42,608 bases of DNA from Gammaproteobacteria bacterium. GTDB taxonomy: Bacteria; Pseudomonadota; Gammaproteobacteria; Steroidobacterales; Steroidobacteraceae. Positions 7,997 to 18,824 of the stretch are shown in pieces. The stretch covers positions 1-42,608 of the forward strand of contig VGVG01000014.1 of the NCBI GenBank assembly GCA_016874055.1, read 5' to 3'. Each line of letters begins with the position of its first letter. The first letter of the stretch is position 1. The position numbers and the translations under genes were made by a program. The notes beneath the pieces are model-generated. The model made no database searches. It was not told where the DNA came from and was given only the letters and a program-made list of their open reading frames with translations.

Positions 7997-9144
7997 AGCA
8001 CCGCGCGCGGGTAGGAGCCCAAAATACGAAACAATGATGCGCGCGACTTGAGTCCGGCGAGCGCACTGGCGAGCGCCGGGTCATCTCGGTGGCCCTCGAG
8101 ATCCATGAAGAATACGTAGTCCCACTTGCGACGCTGGGAAGGTCGCGACTCGATACGGGTGAGACTCACTCGATTTTTTGCAAGCGGCTCGAGCAGTCGA
8201 TACAAGGCTCCGGGGGATTCGGTGTGGCCCGTCGAAACCAGTAATGTCGTGCGATCATTGCCGCTTGGGCCGAACACGCGTCGGCCTATGACGAGAAAGC
8301 GCGTGGTATTGTCTGGACGATCTTCGATATCCGACGAAAGAATCGTAAGACCATAAACTTCCGCAGCCGTCTCGCCGGCGATGGCCGCGGTGTCCTTTTC
8401 GTCACGCGCGCGTCGCGCGCTCTCGGCGTTGCTTGATTCTGCGATCAGCTCGACGTCCGGCAGGGTTTCTTTGAGCCATTGCCGACACTGCGCCAGCGAC
8501 TGCGGATGACTACAGATGCGTTTGATCTCGCGAAGGCTACGCATGGATCCCATCAGGTTTTGACGGATACGCATTTCGACTTCGCCGCAAATATGCAGCG
8601 GTGAGGTCAGAAAGCGATCGAGCGTGTGGTTGACGCTGCCCTCCGTCGAGTTCTCAATCGGTACAACTCCGAAATCGGCGAGACCAGCTTCGACCTCGTG
8701 GAAGACCTCATCGATGGTCGCTAACGATAAAGCACGCGCGGAGTGGCCAAAGTGTTTGTAGACCGCCGACTGGGAAAACGTACCTTCCGGCCCCAGGAAC
8801 CCCACCTTGAGAGGCTCCTCTTGAGCGAGGCACGCCGACATGATTTCTCTAAAGAGCCTTACCACTTCATCGTCACGTAGCGCACCTGTTAAACGAGCCG
8901 CTGCATTACGCTCGAGCGCCATACGCAGCACCTGCGCCTCACGCTCGGGATGATAGAAGTCGACAAGTCGACCCTCCTTACCCTTCGAGACGCCGACTTT
9001 TCGCGCCAGACGCGCACGCTCATTGAGCAGGTCATGAAGCCGACGATCGACATCGTCGATTTTGCTGCGTAACCCCGCAATATTGCTCGGTGCCAGCGTC
9101 TTTCGACGCCTCTTGGTCGGGCTCTTTTTGTGTTGAAGCGACAT
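7993..9144 (-). CDS. pheA: Bifunctional chorismate mutase/prephenate dehydratase (P-protein)
   Basis: PheA converts chorismate to prephenate and then phenylpyruvate for phenylalanine synthesis. The 383 residues hold three domains. An AroQ chorismate mutase helical domain (LRSKIDDVDRRLHDLLNERARLARKVG) is followed by the prephenate dehydratase domain (VGFLGPEGTFSQSAVYKHFG, PIENSTEGSVNHTLD, and the TRFLVI loop with the key Thr). The C-terminal ACT domain (GALYRLLEPLAKNRVSLTRIESRP) carries the ESRP motif for phenylalanine feedback. The ATG at 9144 is chosen over an in-frame TTG at 9165 that would overlap serA. The N terminus is unusually basic (KKSPTKRRRK), perhaps unstructured. The gene lies between serA and aroA in the leftward operon. 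Confidence 0.95.
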   Translation of the reverse strand: MSLQHKKSPTKRRRKTLAPSNIAGLRSKIDDVDRRLHDLLNERARLARKVGVSKGKEGRLVDFYHPEREAQVLRMALERNAAARLTGALRDDEVVRLFREIMSACLAQEEPLKVGFLGPEGTFSQSAVYKHFGHSARALSLATIDEVFHEVEAGLADFGVVPIENSTEGSVNHTLDRFLTSPLHICGEVEMRIRQNLMGSMRSLREIKRICSHPQSLAQCRQWLKETLPDVELIAESSNAESARRARDEKDTAAIAGETAAEVYGLTILSSDIEDRPDNTTRFLVIGRRVFGPSGNDRTTLLVSTGHTESPGALYRLLEPLAKNRVSLTRIESRPSQRRKWDYVFFMDLEGHRDDPALASALAGLKSRASLFRILGSYPRAVL

Positions 9145-9161
9145 AATGGTATCTCTTGGAA

Positions 9162-10331
9162 TCAAAGCACTCGAGCAGAGAGAACGCCGTCGATCGAGCG
9201 AATTCGATCGAGTAATGTGCGATCGATCTCACCCTCAACGTCGATGAGGGTATAGGCGATCTCCCCTCTCGACTTATTAAGAAGCTCGGAAATATTGATT
9301 CCCGCAGTCGCCAACAACGTGGACATCTGGCCAACCATATTAGGAACGTTGCTATTCGCTACTGCGATGCGTGAGGTTCCCGGCAGTCGCACCAGATTAG
9401 CGTCCGGAAAATTGACGCTGTGTCGAATGTTGCCGTTCTCGAGGTAATCGCAAAGCGTGTCAGCCACCATTACCGCGCAGTTCTCTTCCGCCTCACCCGT
9501 AGAGGCACCGAGATGGGGGAGCGCCACCACTTTGCGGTGCCCTTTCAGAGAATTCTTGGGGAAGTCGCAGACATAGGCATGCAGTTTCTCGGCATCGAGC
9601 GCGGCAATCACCGCGTCGTCATCGACGAGCGGTGCCCTCGAAAAATTCAAGATAACCCCGCCTTTCGGCATGAGGGCGATACGCGCTGTATCGACGAGCC
9701 CACGCGTCGCTTCGGCGAGCGGAACGTGTACCGAAATGAACTGGCTACGCGCGAAAAGATCGTCGAGCGATATCGCCTGCTCGATGGAAGACGACAACTG
9801 CCAGGCACGCTGCACGGTGATTTTCGGGTCGTAGCCAATCACTCGCATACCGAGACGCTCGGCAACATTGGCCACTTCGACACCGATCGCACCGAGTCCA
9901 ATTACACCGAAGGTTCGACCCGGTAACTCGAAGCCGGCGTAGTCTCTCTTGCCCCTCTCCGTCGCCTCGTCGATGGTCTTGTCGTCACCCGAGAGCGAAC
10001 GAGCGAATTCCCAAGCTTGTACGATATTGCGGGCCGCAAGAAACAGCCCGGCAACCACCAATTCTTTGACCGCATTAGCATTGGCACCAGGCGAATTGAA
10101 CACCGGGATACCGCGCTTTGTCAGCGAGGCGACCGGGACATTGTTGGTCCCGGCACCCGCGCGCGCCACGGCGAGCACCGACGGCGCGAGAGTCATGGCA
10201 TGCATGTCGGCAGATCGCACCAAGATGGCGTGCGGATCGGCAATATCCGAGGCGACCTCGTAGCGATCGCGAGGCAAGCGCTCGAGTCCTCGCAGGCTGA
10301 TGTTGTTCAGAGTGTGGATGCGGTAAGCCAT
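9162..10331 (-). CDS. serA: D-3-phosphoglycerate dehydrogenase
   Basis: SerA oxidises 3-phosphoglycerate to 3-phosphohydroxypyruvate, the first step of serine synthesis. The 389 residues show the substrate-binding RAGAGTNNVPV, the NAD-binding Rossmann motif GVIGLGAIGVEVANVAERLG, the catalytic PHLGASTGEAEENC region, and a C-terminal ACT domain (VPNMVGQMSTLLATAGINISELLNKSRGE) that normally senses serine. The intervening domain of the longest SerA type is absent. The ATG at 10331 has GGGTGAG seven bases upstream; a GTG at 10343 overlapping the serC stop is also possible. Its place directly behind serC puts the first two serine enzymes in one operon, inside the usual gyrA-serC-pheA-aroA order. 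Confidence 0.95.
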   Translation of the reverse strand: MAYRIHTLNNISLRGLERLPRDRYEVASDIADPHAILVRSADMHAMTLAPSVLAVARAGAGTNNVPVASLTKRGIPVFNSPGANANAVKELVVAGLFLAARNIVQAWEFARSLSGDDKTIDEATERGKRDYAGFELPGRTFGVIGLGAIGVEVANVAERLGMRVIGYDPKITVQRAWQLSSSIEQAISLDDLFARSQFISVHVPLAEATRGLVDTARIALMPKGGVILNFSRAPLVDDDAVIAALDAEKLHAYVCDFPKNSLKGHRKVVALPHLGASTGEAEENCAVMVADTLCDYLENGNIRHSVNFPDANLVRLPGTSRIAVANSNVPNMVGQMSTLLATAGINISELLNKSRGEIAYTLIDVEGEIDRTLLDRIRSIDGVLSARVL

Positions 10332-10339
10332 GACGGCGC

Positions 10340-11422
10340 TCACCCGTATCGACGCTGGAAATAGCCCATGAAAGCGATCAGGGTCTCGACTCCTTCAACC
10401 GGCATGGCGTTGTAGATCGAAGCGCGCATACCGCCCACCGAGCGATGACCCTCGAGATTCGTAAGGCCCGCCTTGGCCGCCTCGGCGCAGAACGCTTTCT
10501 CGAGATCCGGACTCGGCACGGTGAACGGCACGTTCATCCAGGAACGACAGTCCGGCGCGACCGGACTGCTATAAAAGCCCGAACTATCTATTATTGCGGC
10601 GTAAAGTTTCTCGGCTTTGATTCGGTTGCGTTCACCTATTGCAGTCACACCACCCTGGCGCTTGAGCCACGCGAATACGAGCCCCGCTATGTAGATGCCA
10701 AACGTCGGCGGAGTGTTGAGCATGGAGCCTTCTCTGGCCATGGCCGCGTAATCCCAAATCAGCGGTGTGCCGGCTCTCGCCTTACCGATGAGATCATCAC
10801 GAACGATGACGATGACGAGACCGGCGGGACCAATGTTCTTTTGAGCGCCGGCGTAGATCAGACCAAAACGACTGACATCGATGGGACGCGACAAAATCGT
10901 GGAGGACATGTCCGCGACCAGCGGCGTACCACCACTGTCCGGAACATACGGGAACTCGACGCCACCGATGGTTTCATTCGGCGTGTAATGTAAATACGCC
11001 GCGCCCGGCGTGGGCTTTAGGGAGGAGGCTGCAGGAACGGTCGAGTGGTTTGATGCCGCCTCATCGGCGAGAACATTAACCTTACAAAAGCGTTTCGCCT
11101 CGACAATGGCTTTCTTTGACCACGCGCCGGTGTTGATGTAGTCGGCCACCGACTCGCTGTTGGCAAGGTTTTGCGGAATGGCCGTGAACTGACCAGTCGC
11201 ACCGCCCTGCAGAAACAGGACTTTATACTGAGTGGGAATCCCCATAAGCTCGCGAAGATCGCTCTCCGCCCGCTCGGCTAACATAATGAAAGCCTTGCTT
11301 CGATGGCTGACTTCCATGACCGACATGCCACTGCCCCGCCAGTCGAGAAGCTCGCTCTTGGCCTTCTCGAGCACCTCGAGAGGCAACGTCGCAGGACCCG
11401 CAGCGAAATTAAATAGACGCAT
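10340..11422 (-). CDS. serC: Phosphoserine aminotransferase
   Basis: SerC transaminates 3-phosphohydroxypyruvate with glutamate to phosphoserine, and also serves the pyridoxal-phosphate pathway. It is a 360-residue fold-type I PLP enzyme. It begins RLFNFAAGPATLP and has the conserved SVMEVSHRSKAF, the FLQGGATGQF phosphate-binding region, and AGAQKNIGPAG, in which Lys forms the Schiff base. The ATG at 11422 has AGGTG five bases before it and matches the family N terminus; an upstream in-frame TTG at 11440 is less likely. It starts 21 bases after gyrA and ends next to serA. Confidence 0.96.
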   Translation of the reverse strand: MRLFNFAAGPATLPLEVLEKAKSELLDWRGSGMSVMEVSHRSKAFIMLAERAESDLRELMGIPTQYKVLFLQGGATGQFTAIPQNLANSESVADYINTGAWSKKAIVEAKRFCKVNVLADEAASNHSTVPAASSLKPTPGAAYLHYTPNETIGGVEFPYVPDSGGTPLVADMSSTILSRPIDVSRFGLIYAGAQKNIGPAGLVIVIVRDDLIGKARAGTPLIWDYAAMAREGSMLNTPPTFGIYIAGLVFAWLKRQGGVTAIGERNRIKAEKLYAAIIDSSGFYSSPVAPDCRSWMNVPFTVPSPDLEKAFCAEAAKAGLTNLEGHRSVGGMRASIYNAMPVEGVETLIAFMGYFQRRYG

Positions 11423-11443
11423 CGCCGCACCTGAGAACAAGGA

Positions 11444-14071
<2,628 letters not shown>

Positions 14072-14103
14072 TCGACAGTCGCTTTTTCACCTCGAAAAAC
14101 TAC

Positions 14104-14131
14104 TATAAAGAGTACCATAGGCCACCTATGG
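14104..14131 (+). promoter_or_regulatory. gyrA/ubiG divergent control region with a perfect inverted repeat over the ubiG start
   Basis: CCATAGG-CCA-CCTATGG (14115-14131) is a perfect 7-bp inverted repeat whose right arm contains the ubiG ATG (14128-14130). Just upstream, TATAAA at 14104-14109 is a possible -10 for ubiG, and the opposite strand reads TATAGT, a possible -10 for gyrA. In RNA the hairpin would sequester the ubiG start, which also lacks a clear Shine-Dalgarno; as DNA it could be an operator. Neither role is proven. Confidence 0.4.
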
Positions 14132-14877
14132 TCGATAGCTATTATCACGGGCCTGAAGGCGGTCAGGCGAACGAGGCGGAAGTCGCAAAATTCGACGCTA
14201 TCGCCCACCGATTCTGGGATCCAATGGGAGAGTTCGGCACGCTCCACACGCTCAATCCCGCTCGAGTTTCGTTCATCAACGAGCGCGCAGCTTTACGGAG
14301 CCCTAGCACGAAAATACGTGTTGCCGACATCGGTTGCGGCGGCGGTCTGCTCGCTGAGGCGCTCGTCCGCGCCGGTGCCGAAGTCACCGCAATCGATCTG
14401 GCCCCCGGCATGATCAAAGTCGCCAAACTTCACGCCGCAGGCGAAGGCCTGCCCATCGACTATCGCGTGCAATCAGTTGAAGGCCTCGCTGCCGAGGCCT
14501 CGGCAAGCTTCGATGTCGTCACCTGCATGGAGATGCTCGAGCACCTGCCGGATCCGGGCGCGACGCTCCATTCCTTGTCGCGTCTGCTCAAGCCCGAGGG
14601 CTCGTTGTTCGTTTCGACGCTCAACCGTAATTTTCGATCGTTCATGCTGGCGATCGTCGGTGCCGAGTACGTGACGCGCCTCGTGCCACGTGGCACTCAC
14701 GAGTACGAGCGAATGATTCGCCCGTCAGAGCTCGCTCAGTGGGCTCGACAGGCCAATCTCGCGATCCACGAATTGGCGGGCCTTGAATATAACCCCGTCA
14801 CCCGATCGGCACGCCTTACCGCCGACGTGTCTGTCAACTATCTCTCGCATCTACGTCGAGCAGATTCGGCACAGTGA
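14128..14877 (+). CDS. ubiG: Ubiquinone biosynthesis O-methyltransferase
   Basis: UbiG performs both SAM-dependent O-methylations of ubiquinone synthesis, at the membrane-associated Ubi complex. It has 249 residues. The N terminus (EVAKFDAIAHRFWDPMGEFGTLHTLNPAR) is diagnostic. Class I methyltransferase motif I is VADIGCGGGLLAEALVRAGAEVTAIDLAPGMI, followed by VTCMEMLEHLPDP and LFVSTLNRN. It is divergent from gyrA, a common placement in gammaproteobacteria. Its stop overlaps the GTG start of the next gene. The start lies within an inverted repeat that may limit translation. Confidence 0.96.
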   Translation: MVDSYYHGPEGGQANEAEVAKFDAIAHRFWDPMGEFGTLHTLNPARVSFINERAALRSPSTKIRVADIGCGGGLLAEALVRAGAEVTAIDLAPGMIKVAKLHAAGEGLPIDYRVQSVEGLAAEASASFDVVTCMEMLEHLPDPGATLHSLSRLLKPEGSLFVSTLNRNFRSFMLAIVGAEYVTRLVPRGTHEYERMIRPSELAQWARQANLAIHELAGLEYNPVTRSARLTADVSVNYLSHLRRADSAQ

Positions 14878-15725
14878 TCAATATGCCAATTACGGCGACA
14901 GCGTCTTACGGCACGGACCGCGATTGGCTGCTAAGTTTTTGTCCCTCGCATCTTTCAAAATCGCTCGCTGCGCTCTTCGAGATTGAACATCAGGTCGTAA
15001 CGAGCCTGCGAGCCGGGCTCGATCATGCCGTCGCCCATACGCGACTTGAATGGTGGAGCGAAGAACTGACTCGCCTTTCTCAGGGCTCACCCCGGCATCC
15101 GCTCACCCGCGAGCTAGCTTCGTTTGCGATCACGCGTGGTGTGACACCTCCTGATCTCACAGCACTCATCGAACATGTACGGGTCGATCTCGCCTGCGTG
15201 GCGTTCTTCGATCAAAATGAACTCGATCTGCATTTCGCTTCATGGGCTCGCAGTCTCTTCCGGACTGCTACGCTGCTAGAGTACGACATGACCTCGCCGA
15301 AAGAACGCGCGGCTGCGGAGAAATTTGCGGGTGATGCGGGATCTCTGGTTCGCGAGCTCGAACTGTTGCGACGCTTCTCTGAGCACGCCATCGCCGGCAG
15401 AATTTACGTGCCGCTTGGTAATCCACCCTCACTCCACGCGCCGTGGAGCGCTCAACCGCTTGGCGAAAACGAAGTGCGTACGCTCGATGACCGACGGCAG
15501 ACGCTGCGTCGGCGCTTGCGAGTCATTGCAGCTGAGGTTGCGCCCCAACAGCGTTCAGCACTGCGGGTACCCTTGCTCTGGATCTCCTTTTCGATGAACT
15601 CCGATCGCGATGACTCTGCACTGCTCGCACCGCTGCGGCGCACCATCCGCGCCTGGTGCAGCGCTTTCACGCTGTCGCGAGGCCGGTTGCCGAGCGCGCT
15701 GTCCTTCAGGCCTCGGAACGAATGA
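14874..15725 (+). CDS. Squalene/phytoene-synthase-fold protein, probably not catalytic
   Basis: A 283-residue protein with the all-helical head-to-head prenyl synthase fold, recognisable from HTRLEWWSEELTRL (residues ~55-68), FAGDAGSLVRELELLRRFSEHA and AGRIYVPLGNP. The two Asp-rich motifs that bind Mg-diphosphate in true squalene or phytoene synthases are missing: the first site reads ALFEIEHQVV and the second reads LLRRFSEHAIAGR where LRDVxEDxxxGR is usual. In this it resembles the NDUFAF6-type relatives associated with respiratory complex I assembly. Coupling to ubiG (GTGA overlap) fits a role around quinones or the respiratory chain, but that is inference. GTG at 14874 is taken as start; ATG at 14883 is an alternative. 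Confidence 0.8.
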   Translation: MINMPITATASYGTDRDWLLSFCPSHLSKSLAALFEIEHQVVTSLRAGLDHAVAHTRLEWWSEELTRLSQGSPRHPLTRELASFAITRGVTPPDLTALIEHVRVDLACVAFFDQNELDLHFASWARSLFRTATLLEYDMTSPKERAAAEKFAGDAGSLVRELELLRRFSEHAIAGRIYVPLGNPPSLHAPWSAQPLGENEVRTLDDRRQTLRRRLRVIAAEVAPQQRSALRVPLLWISFSMNSDRDDSALLAPLRRTIRAWCSAFTLSRGRLPSALSFRPRNE

Positions 15726-16504
15726 TCGAGACCCAAAATAGTTTTGATCCCCGTCGGGTGATCCTTGGCGACCAGGAACTCGCAGGGCGTGTGATCGCCA
15801 TTACTGGACCCACGGCCGGCATCGGTCATGCATTGGCGCTCGAATGCGCCCGTCGTGGCGCCGAGGTCATTCTGATCGGACGCAATGTCAAAAAACTCGA
15901 AGCAGTTCGCTCCGAGATCTGCGCCCTCAGAACGTTGAAGGGTGAAGCGGTCCTTGAGCCTTGCGTTGCACCACTCGAACTCGAGCGCGCGGTCGCAAGC
16001 GACTACGATGCCATCGCCAACGCCGTGCTGCAGCGTTACGGCCGGCTCGATGGACTCGTGCTTAACGCCGCCCTACTAGGAATTCTGGCACCCATTGAGG
16101 ATTACGATGTACCGACTTGGGTGAAGGTGATGCACGTTAACGTTACCGCCAATTTCGTGCTGACGCAGGTGCTGCTGCCGGCGCTGCGCGCATCAAGTGA
16201 TGCCTCGATCTTATTCCTATCGAGTGGCGTCGGCCGACTCGGTCGCGCCTACTGGGGTGCCTACGGCGTTTCAAAATTCGCAATTGAAGGCCTGATGCAA
16301 ACACTCGCCGATGAACTCGAGAGAACGACTGTTCGAGCCAACTCGATCAATCCTGGCCGCGCAAGTACCTACATGCGCCGTCAGGCCTACCCTTCCGAAA
16401 ATCTCGACACGCTGCCGCCGCCAGAAGCTTTAACGGCGCCGATGGTGGTGTTGCTCGGACCACAATCGCGGGGCGTCAGGGGTCGGGCGTTTGAGGCTCA
16501 ATAA
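15722..16504 (+). CDS. yciK: YciK-family short-chain dehydrogenase/reductase
   Basis: A 260-residue classical SDR oxidoreductase. The nucleotide-binding TGPTAGIG, the NAALLG motif, the Ser of FLSSGVGRLGRA and the catalytic YGVSK are in the standard order. IGRNVKKLEAVRSEI after the second strand suggests NADP(H) preference. The whole sequence matches the YciK subgroup (VNVTANFVLTQVLLPAL, SVGR-type loop, NPGRASTYMRRQAYPSE). The substrate of this subgroup is not established. The ATG at 15722 overlaps the stop of the preceding gene (ATGA); an upstream in-frame start would give an unlikely 22-residue extension. Its 3' end overlaps the convergent RluB-like gene by 29 bases. Confidence 0.9.
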   Translation: MIETQNSFDPRRVILGDQELAGRVIAITGPTAGIGHALALECARRGAEVILIGRNVKKLEAVRSEICALRTLKGEAVLEPCVAPLELERAVASDYDAIANAVLQRYGRLDGLVLNAALLGILAPIEDYDVPTWVKVMHVNVTANFVLTQVLLPALRASSDASILFLSSGVGRLGRAYWGAYGVSKFAIEGLMQTLADELERTTVRANSINPGRASTYMRRQAYPSENLDTLPPPEALTAPMVVLLGPQSRGVRGRAFEAQ

Positions 16505-17276
16505 GCGGTTCGGTTGCAGCCTCGACAATCGAGGCTTCTTCGGCGCTTAACGTCCTAAAGTGTCCGCGCCCTAAATCTCGGGTGAGGGCGAGTGGTCCAA
16601 GCCCCGTTCGTTGAATACGACTTACCATCGCACCCTGGCGCTTGAAAAGCTGCCGAATGTCTTTGCCGCTCGCGCCGATGGCGGTGAGACGATACCAGCG
16701 ATTGAGGCCCTCAGGTTCGGCCTCCGAACCTTCGACCGAGGTCACGTCGATTTTTCGTCCGTTACCAAGCTCGCCCTGCGCCAGAGTCGTGAGTCGATCC
16801 TTACTAAGTTCGCCGCAAATACGAACGAGAAACTCGGTGGGCCAGCGCCGCACGAATCTTTGAAGTCTTTCGGCGAGCGCGCCGTCGGTTGTGACAAGCT
16901 CAAGCCCACCATCAACTCGGGGCATGGGCGACACGGCGAGAAACCGACGCCCGGTGCGTCGCGGCAAGCGCCAATACAACCCTTCGGCCAGCGACTCTCC
17001 CGTCGAGCGGTGACAAAGAAATACCGTAGTTTCTTTGCTTAGGAGCGAGACATCTCGACTACGACGCACCACTCGACCATCGACGCGTAGTTCGTCGCGC
17101 CCGGTCACTCGTACACCGAGCTCTGCGACCACTCCATTGACGGTCACACGTCCGGCGCGGATCCACTCCTCAGCTCCACGCCGCGAAACCAGTCCGGCTT
17201 GAGCGAGTACCTTTTGAATTCGCTCTCCCGCCTGCGTCGGACGCTCGGCAGGCTTCGAGTGTTCACGTTTGCCCAT
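16476..17276 (-). CDS. RluB/RsuA-family rRNA pseudouridine synthase, divergent
   Basis: The 266 residues carry an N-terminal S4 RNA-binding domain (ERIQKVLAQAGLVSRRGAEEWIRAGRVTVNG) and a pseudouridine synthase domain ending in HFRTLSAEE. Its position after scpA-scpB is the usual place of rluB, which modifies U2605 of 23S rRNA. Two conserved motifs differ. The Lys-Pro-x-Gly strand reads LCHRSTGES. The catalytic loop, usually GRLDxxTxGLLLxTxDG, reads PRVDGGLELVTTDG, three residues shorter but keeping the catalytic Asp (Asp122). The frame is continuous here, so this is not a sequencing frameshift. It may be a specialised or weakened enzyme. The ATG at 17276 overlaps the scpB 3' end by 14 bases. 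Confidence 0.82.
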   Translation of the reverse strand: MGKREHSKPAERPTQAGERIQKVLAQAGLVSRRGAEEWIRAGRVTVNGVVAELGVRVTGRDELRVDGRVVRRSRDVSLLSKETTVFLCHRSTGESLAEGLYWRLPRRTGRRFLAVSPMPRVDGGLELVTTDGALAERLQRFVRRWPTEFLVRICGELSKDRLTTLAQGELGNGRKIDVTSVEGSEAEPEGLNRWYRLTAIGASGKDIRQLFKRQGAMVSRIQRTGLGPLALTRDLGRGHFRTLSAEEASIVEAATEPLIEPQTPDP

Positions 17277-17889
17277 CGCCCCCGCTGGCCTCCACCGCAA
17301 CGACTACCGCATCCGGGTCGGTGGCATCCACTACCGGCAGCGTCAACTGGGGATTGAGATCGACCATTTGCTTAATCTCGGCAAGTGGCGGTAATTCGTC
17401 GATATTGCGTAGACCGAAGTAATCGAGAAAACTACGGGTCGTTCCGAGCAACTCCGGATGACCGGGGACATCGCGGTGTCCCACCACGCGAATCCACTCA
17501 CGCTCCATCAGCGTCTTGACGATATTTGGATTGACGGCCACACCGCGCACCGACTCGATCTCAGCACGAGTGATGGGCTGCCTGTAGGCGATGAGCGCGA
17601 GCGTTTCGAGCAGCGCACGAGAGTATTTCTGAGGTCGCTCAGGCCAGAGGCGGCTGACCTCACGCGCATAACTCTGGCGAATTTGAATTCTCCAGCCGCT
17701 TGCCGTTTCACGAAGCTCGATACCCCGGTCTTCATATTCGAGCGCAAGCGACTCGAGCGTCCATAGGAGTCGCCCCTTCTCCGGACAGCCATCCTCATGA
17801 AAAAGCTCAGCGATCTCGTTGAGCGAAAGAGGCTTGTCGGCGGCAAGCAACGAAGCCTCGATGACGTTCCGGACATAATGGTCGCTCAT
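17263..17889 (-). CDS. scpB: Segregation and condensation protein B
   Basis: ScpB is the winged-helix kite subunit that dimerises and binds ScpA in the Smc-ScpAB condensin. It has 208 residues. Recognisable parts are VIEASLLAADKPLSLNEIAELF, GWRIQIRQSYA, the highly conserved SRALLETLALIAYRQPITRAEIESVRGV and LLGTTRSFLDYFGLRNIDELPPL. The ATG at 17889 shares bases with the scpA stop (TGATG), so the two are coupled. The last residues are acidic and low complexity and run 14 bases into the next gene. Confidence 0.95.
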   Translation of the reverse strand: MSDHYVRNVIEASLLAADKPLSLNEIAELFHEDGCPEKGRLLWTLESLALEYEDRGIELRETASGWRIQIRQSYAREVSRLWPERPQKYSRALLETLALIAYRQPITRAEIESVRGVAVNPNIVKTLMEREWIRVVGHRDVPGHPELLGTTRSFLDYFGLRNIDELPPLAEIKQMVDLNPQLTLPVVDATDPDAVVVAVEASGGDGQT

Positions 17890-18824
17890 CAACTACCCTT
17901 TTCCGTCGAAACTTCTGCCATCGATACGCCAACCGTCGAAAAATCGCCGATCTCACCCTCGACGAGCCGGAGGTAGGGTCTCTGCCCCGCTCGCACGTGC
18001 AACGGTCCGTAGGCCTCGGTCTGTACGATCTCGATCAGTCCTTCGCGCATGAGCTCGAGAATGGCGACAAAGGTGACGGTAACACCCATACGCCCTTCCT
18101 CAGCCTTAAAGAGCATCTTGAAGTTGACGAACACACCGCCCTCGATCGCCGACAGTACGTCGGCCATACGAGCGCGCACCGACAGCCGCTCGCGCTGTAC
18201 GTAGTGATGCTGAAACATTGCCGCACGCGAAACGACTTCGCGAAATGTGAGGATCATTTCCTTCAGCGCCACTTGTGGAATCGTGGACAGCGGACGCCGG
18301 ATCTCGCTCGCTGCGCTGGCGGCCCAGGTATCGCGCTCTTGGCGCGGCAGTCGGTCTATCCCCTCCGCCGCCTGCTTGAAACGCTCGTACTCTTGCAATC
18401 GCCTGACAAGATTAGCGCGTGGATCGACTTCATCGACGACAATATCACCCGAACGCGGCAGTAGCATTCGCGACTTGAGCTCGGCCAATGTCGCGGCCAT
18501 CAGCATATACTCGCCGGCAAGCTCGAGCTGCAGCTCCCGCATCAGCTCGATATAGTTCATGTATTGCTTGGTGATCTCGGCGAGCGGAATGTCGAGGATG
18601 TCGAGGTTCTGCCGCCGAATGAGATACAGCAGCAAATCAAGCGGACCCTCAAAAGCCTCAAGGAAAACCTCTAGCGCCTGAGGTGGAATGTAGAGATCAC
18701 GCGGAAGCTGCGTTACTGGCTCGCCTTGAACGAGCGCGATGGTTATTTCCCCCTGAGCGGGCCCGGTCGGGGGATCTTCGGTTTCGCCGCTTAAATGACC
18801 GAGCTTGAGTTCAGGCGTGGCCAT
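17889..18824 (-). CDS. scpA: Segregation and condensation protein A
   Basis: ScpA is the kleisin that bridges the Smc head domains and recruits ScpB for chromosome compaction. From ATG 18824 it has 311 residues. The N-terminal kleisin signature is EVFLEAFEGPLDLLLYLIRRQNLDILDIPLAEIT, followed by YLxMAAxLxxxKSRMLLP-type sequence (YMLMAATLAELKSRMLLP). The C-terminal winged helix includes VTFVAILELMREGLIEI. The frame is open for another 57 codons upstream, but this lies inside trpS and lacks homology. The chosen start overlaps the trpS end by 14 bases. It is co-transcribed with trpS, scpB and the RluB-like gene; Smc itself is encoded 6 kb away. Confidence 0.95.
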   Translation of the reverse strand: MATPELKLGHLSGETEDPPTGPAQGEITIALVQGEPVTQLPRDLYIPPQALEVFLEAFEGPLDLLLYLIRRQNLDILDIPLAEITKQYMNYIELMRELQLELAGEYMLMAATLAELKSRMLLPRSGDIVVDEVDPRANLVRRLQEYERFKQAAEGIDRLPRQERDTWAASAASEIRRPLSTIPQVALKEMILTFREVVSRAAMFQHHYVQRERLSVRARMADVLSAIEGGVFVNFKMLFKAEEGRMGVTVTFVAILELMREGLIEIVQTEAYGPLHVRAGQRPYLRLVEGEIGDFSTVGVSMAEVSTEKGS

